From Thermoprotei archaeon (GTDB lineage Archaea; Thermoproteota; Thermoprotei_A; Sulfolobales; Ignisphaeraceae), in NCBI GenBank assembly GCA_003661905.1, contig QMXA01000058.1, forward strand, positions 1-6,535: a DNA stretch of 6,535 nt, given 5' to 3'. A program made the position numbers and the translations under genes. Numbering within the stretch: position 1 is the stretch's first letter; every line of letters starts with the position of its first letter. This document shows, in pieces, positions 5,324 through 6,535 of this stretch. The notes under the pieces are model-generated. The model saw nothing but the letters and a program-made list of their open reading frames with translations. It searched no databases and was not told the DNA's origin.

Positions 5324-6535
5324 CTAAATAATGATTTTTATTATATATAGACCTATGCCTAGCATTACTTGAGATATTATGAGAAATGGAATCCAAGTTC
5401 TTAGCACGAAATTACCGACCTTATCTAAGAGGACTAGCATATCCCAAACAGCGGGTCCAACAATTTTAGCTTTAATTTTTATAAGCTTTGTCATTATCTT
5501 TGCAGATGCAAGATCATTCTTAGAGATTATAGCAGCTTTTTTAATAGCTTCTATTAAGTGCATTGAGGGTTTCACCGCAACATAGGTACTCTCCACACTA
5601 GTTGCAGCACATGTATGGTCATCAGGAGTTACTACTTCACAATCTTCGAATCCTAATTTAAGCATCTCTCTTCGAATTCTTTCTCTACCATTAGGTATGA
5701 TATTGTTGCCGTAGATATATATTATTACATAGTCTTTACCATTACATCTAATGCAAATAGCTTTTACTACATCATTACATAGTCCTTCAGAGTACATCCA
5801 TACTCTGGATTCTCCATATCCTACAGCTATGTCATTGCATTCCTCGCTTACTGATAGAGAGGCATGTGTTATCAATTTCTTTATATCATCAATACTTGCA
5901 AAATTTCTAGGGCCTTGGAAATTATGAGCGTCTATTATGACTATGTTCTTGTAAAGAGTTTTCTTAGCAATGTCTCTTGTAAATTCCCAAAGTTCTGCAG
6001 GCATATCATCACCTCCCTTTTCTGGACTTAGTACTATTGCTAAGCATGATTTATTAGTATAGAGAGTGAAGCTTTCTAAATGTTTATATCTATGTCTCTG
6101 TGGCTTGAAGAAGGATTCTGTGGCTATTCCTCTTAATCCCTCTTCGACACATATTCTAGCACATCTTAGAGCTTCGATTTTTGATGATAAATTCATATCA
6201 TGGGTGCCCGGCGTATGGAATGCAAGAGTTATAACGCCTTTTCTAGCTCCTTCCTTCTCGATTATGTATGGAAAAGCTGAACTGCCAACATCTCTCATAG
6301 GGCCAAAATGTATTTGAGGAGCTATTAATAGGATCGATTTCTTATCTTCTCTGTCAATTCTCATAATAAATACATCTACATACCTTTCAATAGACTTGGA
6401 TTCAAAGATATGATCCATTACACGTGGAGATCCTCCTAGCCATACATTAAGAAATCCTCTAGCTAATTTGAATGGATTAAATCCATGCGTCTTTCCCATA
6501 TGTGCTGTTAATATTATATATACCATGTATATTAG
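5324..6535 (-). CDS. DUF2070 family membrane protein, C-terminal part (5' truncated by window edge)
   Basis: The frame stays open to the right edge: codons before the ATG at 6526 encode Leu-Ile-Tyr with no stop. DUF2070 proteins are usually near 600 residues with several N-terminal membrane helices, so the true start lies outside and 6526 is not it. Numbered from that Met, the visible 400 residues are mainly a soluble alpha/beta domain, recognised as DUF2070 from the order of H73-F-G-P, GSSAFP (81-86), HTPGTHDMN (104-112), DAHN (199-202), GYGES (236-240), YGNN (272-275) with R281 and R285, and TPDDH (300-304). One membrane helix (about 377-398) closes the chain. The role of the family is unknown. 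The set of conserved-looking His, Asp and Asn residues resembles a metal-dependent hydrolase site, which is inference. A CIRC motif (258-261) adds a possible metal or disulfide pair. The gene converges with the reductase gene, and its promoter is outside the window. Confidence 0.8.
   Translation of the reverse strand, partial: LIYMVYIILTAHMGKTHGFNPFKLARGFLNVWLGGSPRVMDHIFESKSIERYVDVFIMRIDREDKKSILLIAPQIHFGPMRDVGSSAFPYIIEKEGARKGVITLAFHTPGTHDMNLSSKIEALRCARICVEEGLRGIATESFFKPQRHRYKHLESFTLYTNKSCLAIVLSPEKGGDDMPAELWEFTRDIAKKTLYKNIVIIDAHNFQGPRNFASIDDIKKLITHASLSVSEECNDIAVGYGESRVWMYSEGLCNDVVKAICIRCNGKDYVIIYIYGNNIIPNGRERIRREMLKLGFEDCEVVTPDDHTCAATSVESTYVAVKPSMHLIEAIKKAAIISKNDLASAKIMTKLIKIKAKIVGPAVWDMLVLLDKVGNFVLRTWIPFLIISQVMLGIGLYIIKIII
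5335..5339 (+). terminator. T5 tract, possible terminator after the reductase gene
   Basis: A run of five T (5335-5339) lies 30 nt after the reductase stop codon, within AT-rich sequence and without a hairpin. Archaeal RNA polymerase often terminates at such oligo-T runs. The run overlaps the 3' end of the convergent gene, so it may simply reflect the Ile/Lys-rich C-terminus encoded there. Confidence 0.25.

Noticed and set aside
6066..6317. 83-codon plus-strand open frame opposite the DUF2070 gene
   Set aside because: It is antisense to a recognised domain, and nothing in its sequence suggests a real protein.
6524..6526. ATG at 6526 as the start of the DUF2070 protein
   Set aside because: The frame continues open to the window edge, no SD is visible, and the expected N-terminal membrane helices would be missing, so the gene is treated as truncated.

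Overview
The window (AT-rich, no bacterial signatures) comes from a thermophilic crenarchaeon (Thermoproteota). The main evidence is a complete cdvA-cdvB-cdvC cluster, the archaeal ESCRT-based cell-division machinery of Sulfolobales and Desulfurococcales, which Thermoproteales lack. A geranylgeranyl reductase of the archaeal lipid type, a DUF2070 membrane protein, TATA-box promoters and strong GGAGGTG-type Shine-Dalgarno (SD) sites agree with this. The low GC and protein style suggest a Desulfurococcales or Ignisphaera-like lineage; that narrower placement is inference.

Layout from left to right. Positions 2-298 (+) hold the C-terminal end of a CBS-domain protein cut by the window edge. It converges, with only 4 nt between stop codons, on the minus-strand cdv cluster: cdvC (Vps4-like AAA ATPase, 303-1442), cdvB (ESCRT-III with MIM2 and winged helix, 1481-2371) and cdvA (PRC-barrel plus coiled coil, 2411-3112). 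The cluster is transcribed cdvA to cdvB to cdvC with gaps of 39 and 38 nt, and each gene has its own SD. A 237-bp divergent intergenic region (3113-3349) carries a clear TATA box for cdvA, another for the rightward gene, a perfect 13-bp inverted repeat with an 81-bp spacer, and a separate 15-bp dyad. The rightward genes are a membrane-anchored thioredoxin-fold protein (3350-3901) and an FAD-dependent geranylgeranyl reductase (3950-5305). The reductase converges on a 5'-truncated DUF2070 gene (minus, 5324 to the right edge).

How the genes work together. From Sulfolobus studies, CdvA binds membrane and DNA and recruits CdvB through a C-terminal peptide that docks on the CdvB winged helix. CdvC then remodels the ESCRT-III polymer through MIT-MIM2 contact. 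All three interaction elements are visible here. The flanking genes concern membranes or the cell surface (lipid saturation, an extracytoplasmic thioredoxin, a DUF2070 membrane protein), but a functional link to division is only a hypothesis from adjacency. I see no mobile element, CRISPR array, tRNA or rRNA. The most distinctive signals are the inverted repeats between the divergent promoters, an internal 60-residue-offset repeat in the CdvA coiled coil, a tryptophan/basic N-terminal extension on CdvB, and a cluster of His/Asp/Asn motifs in the DUF2070 domain.
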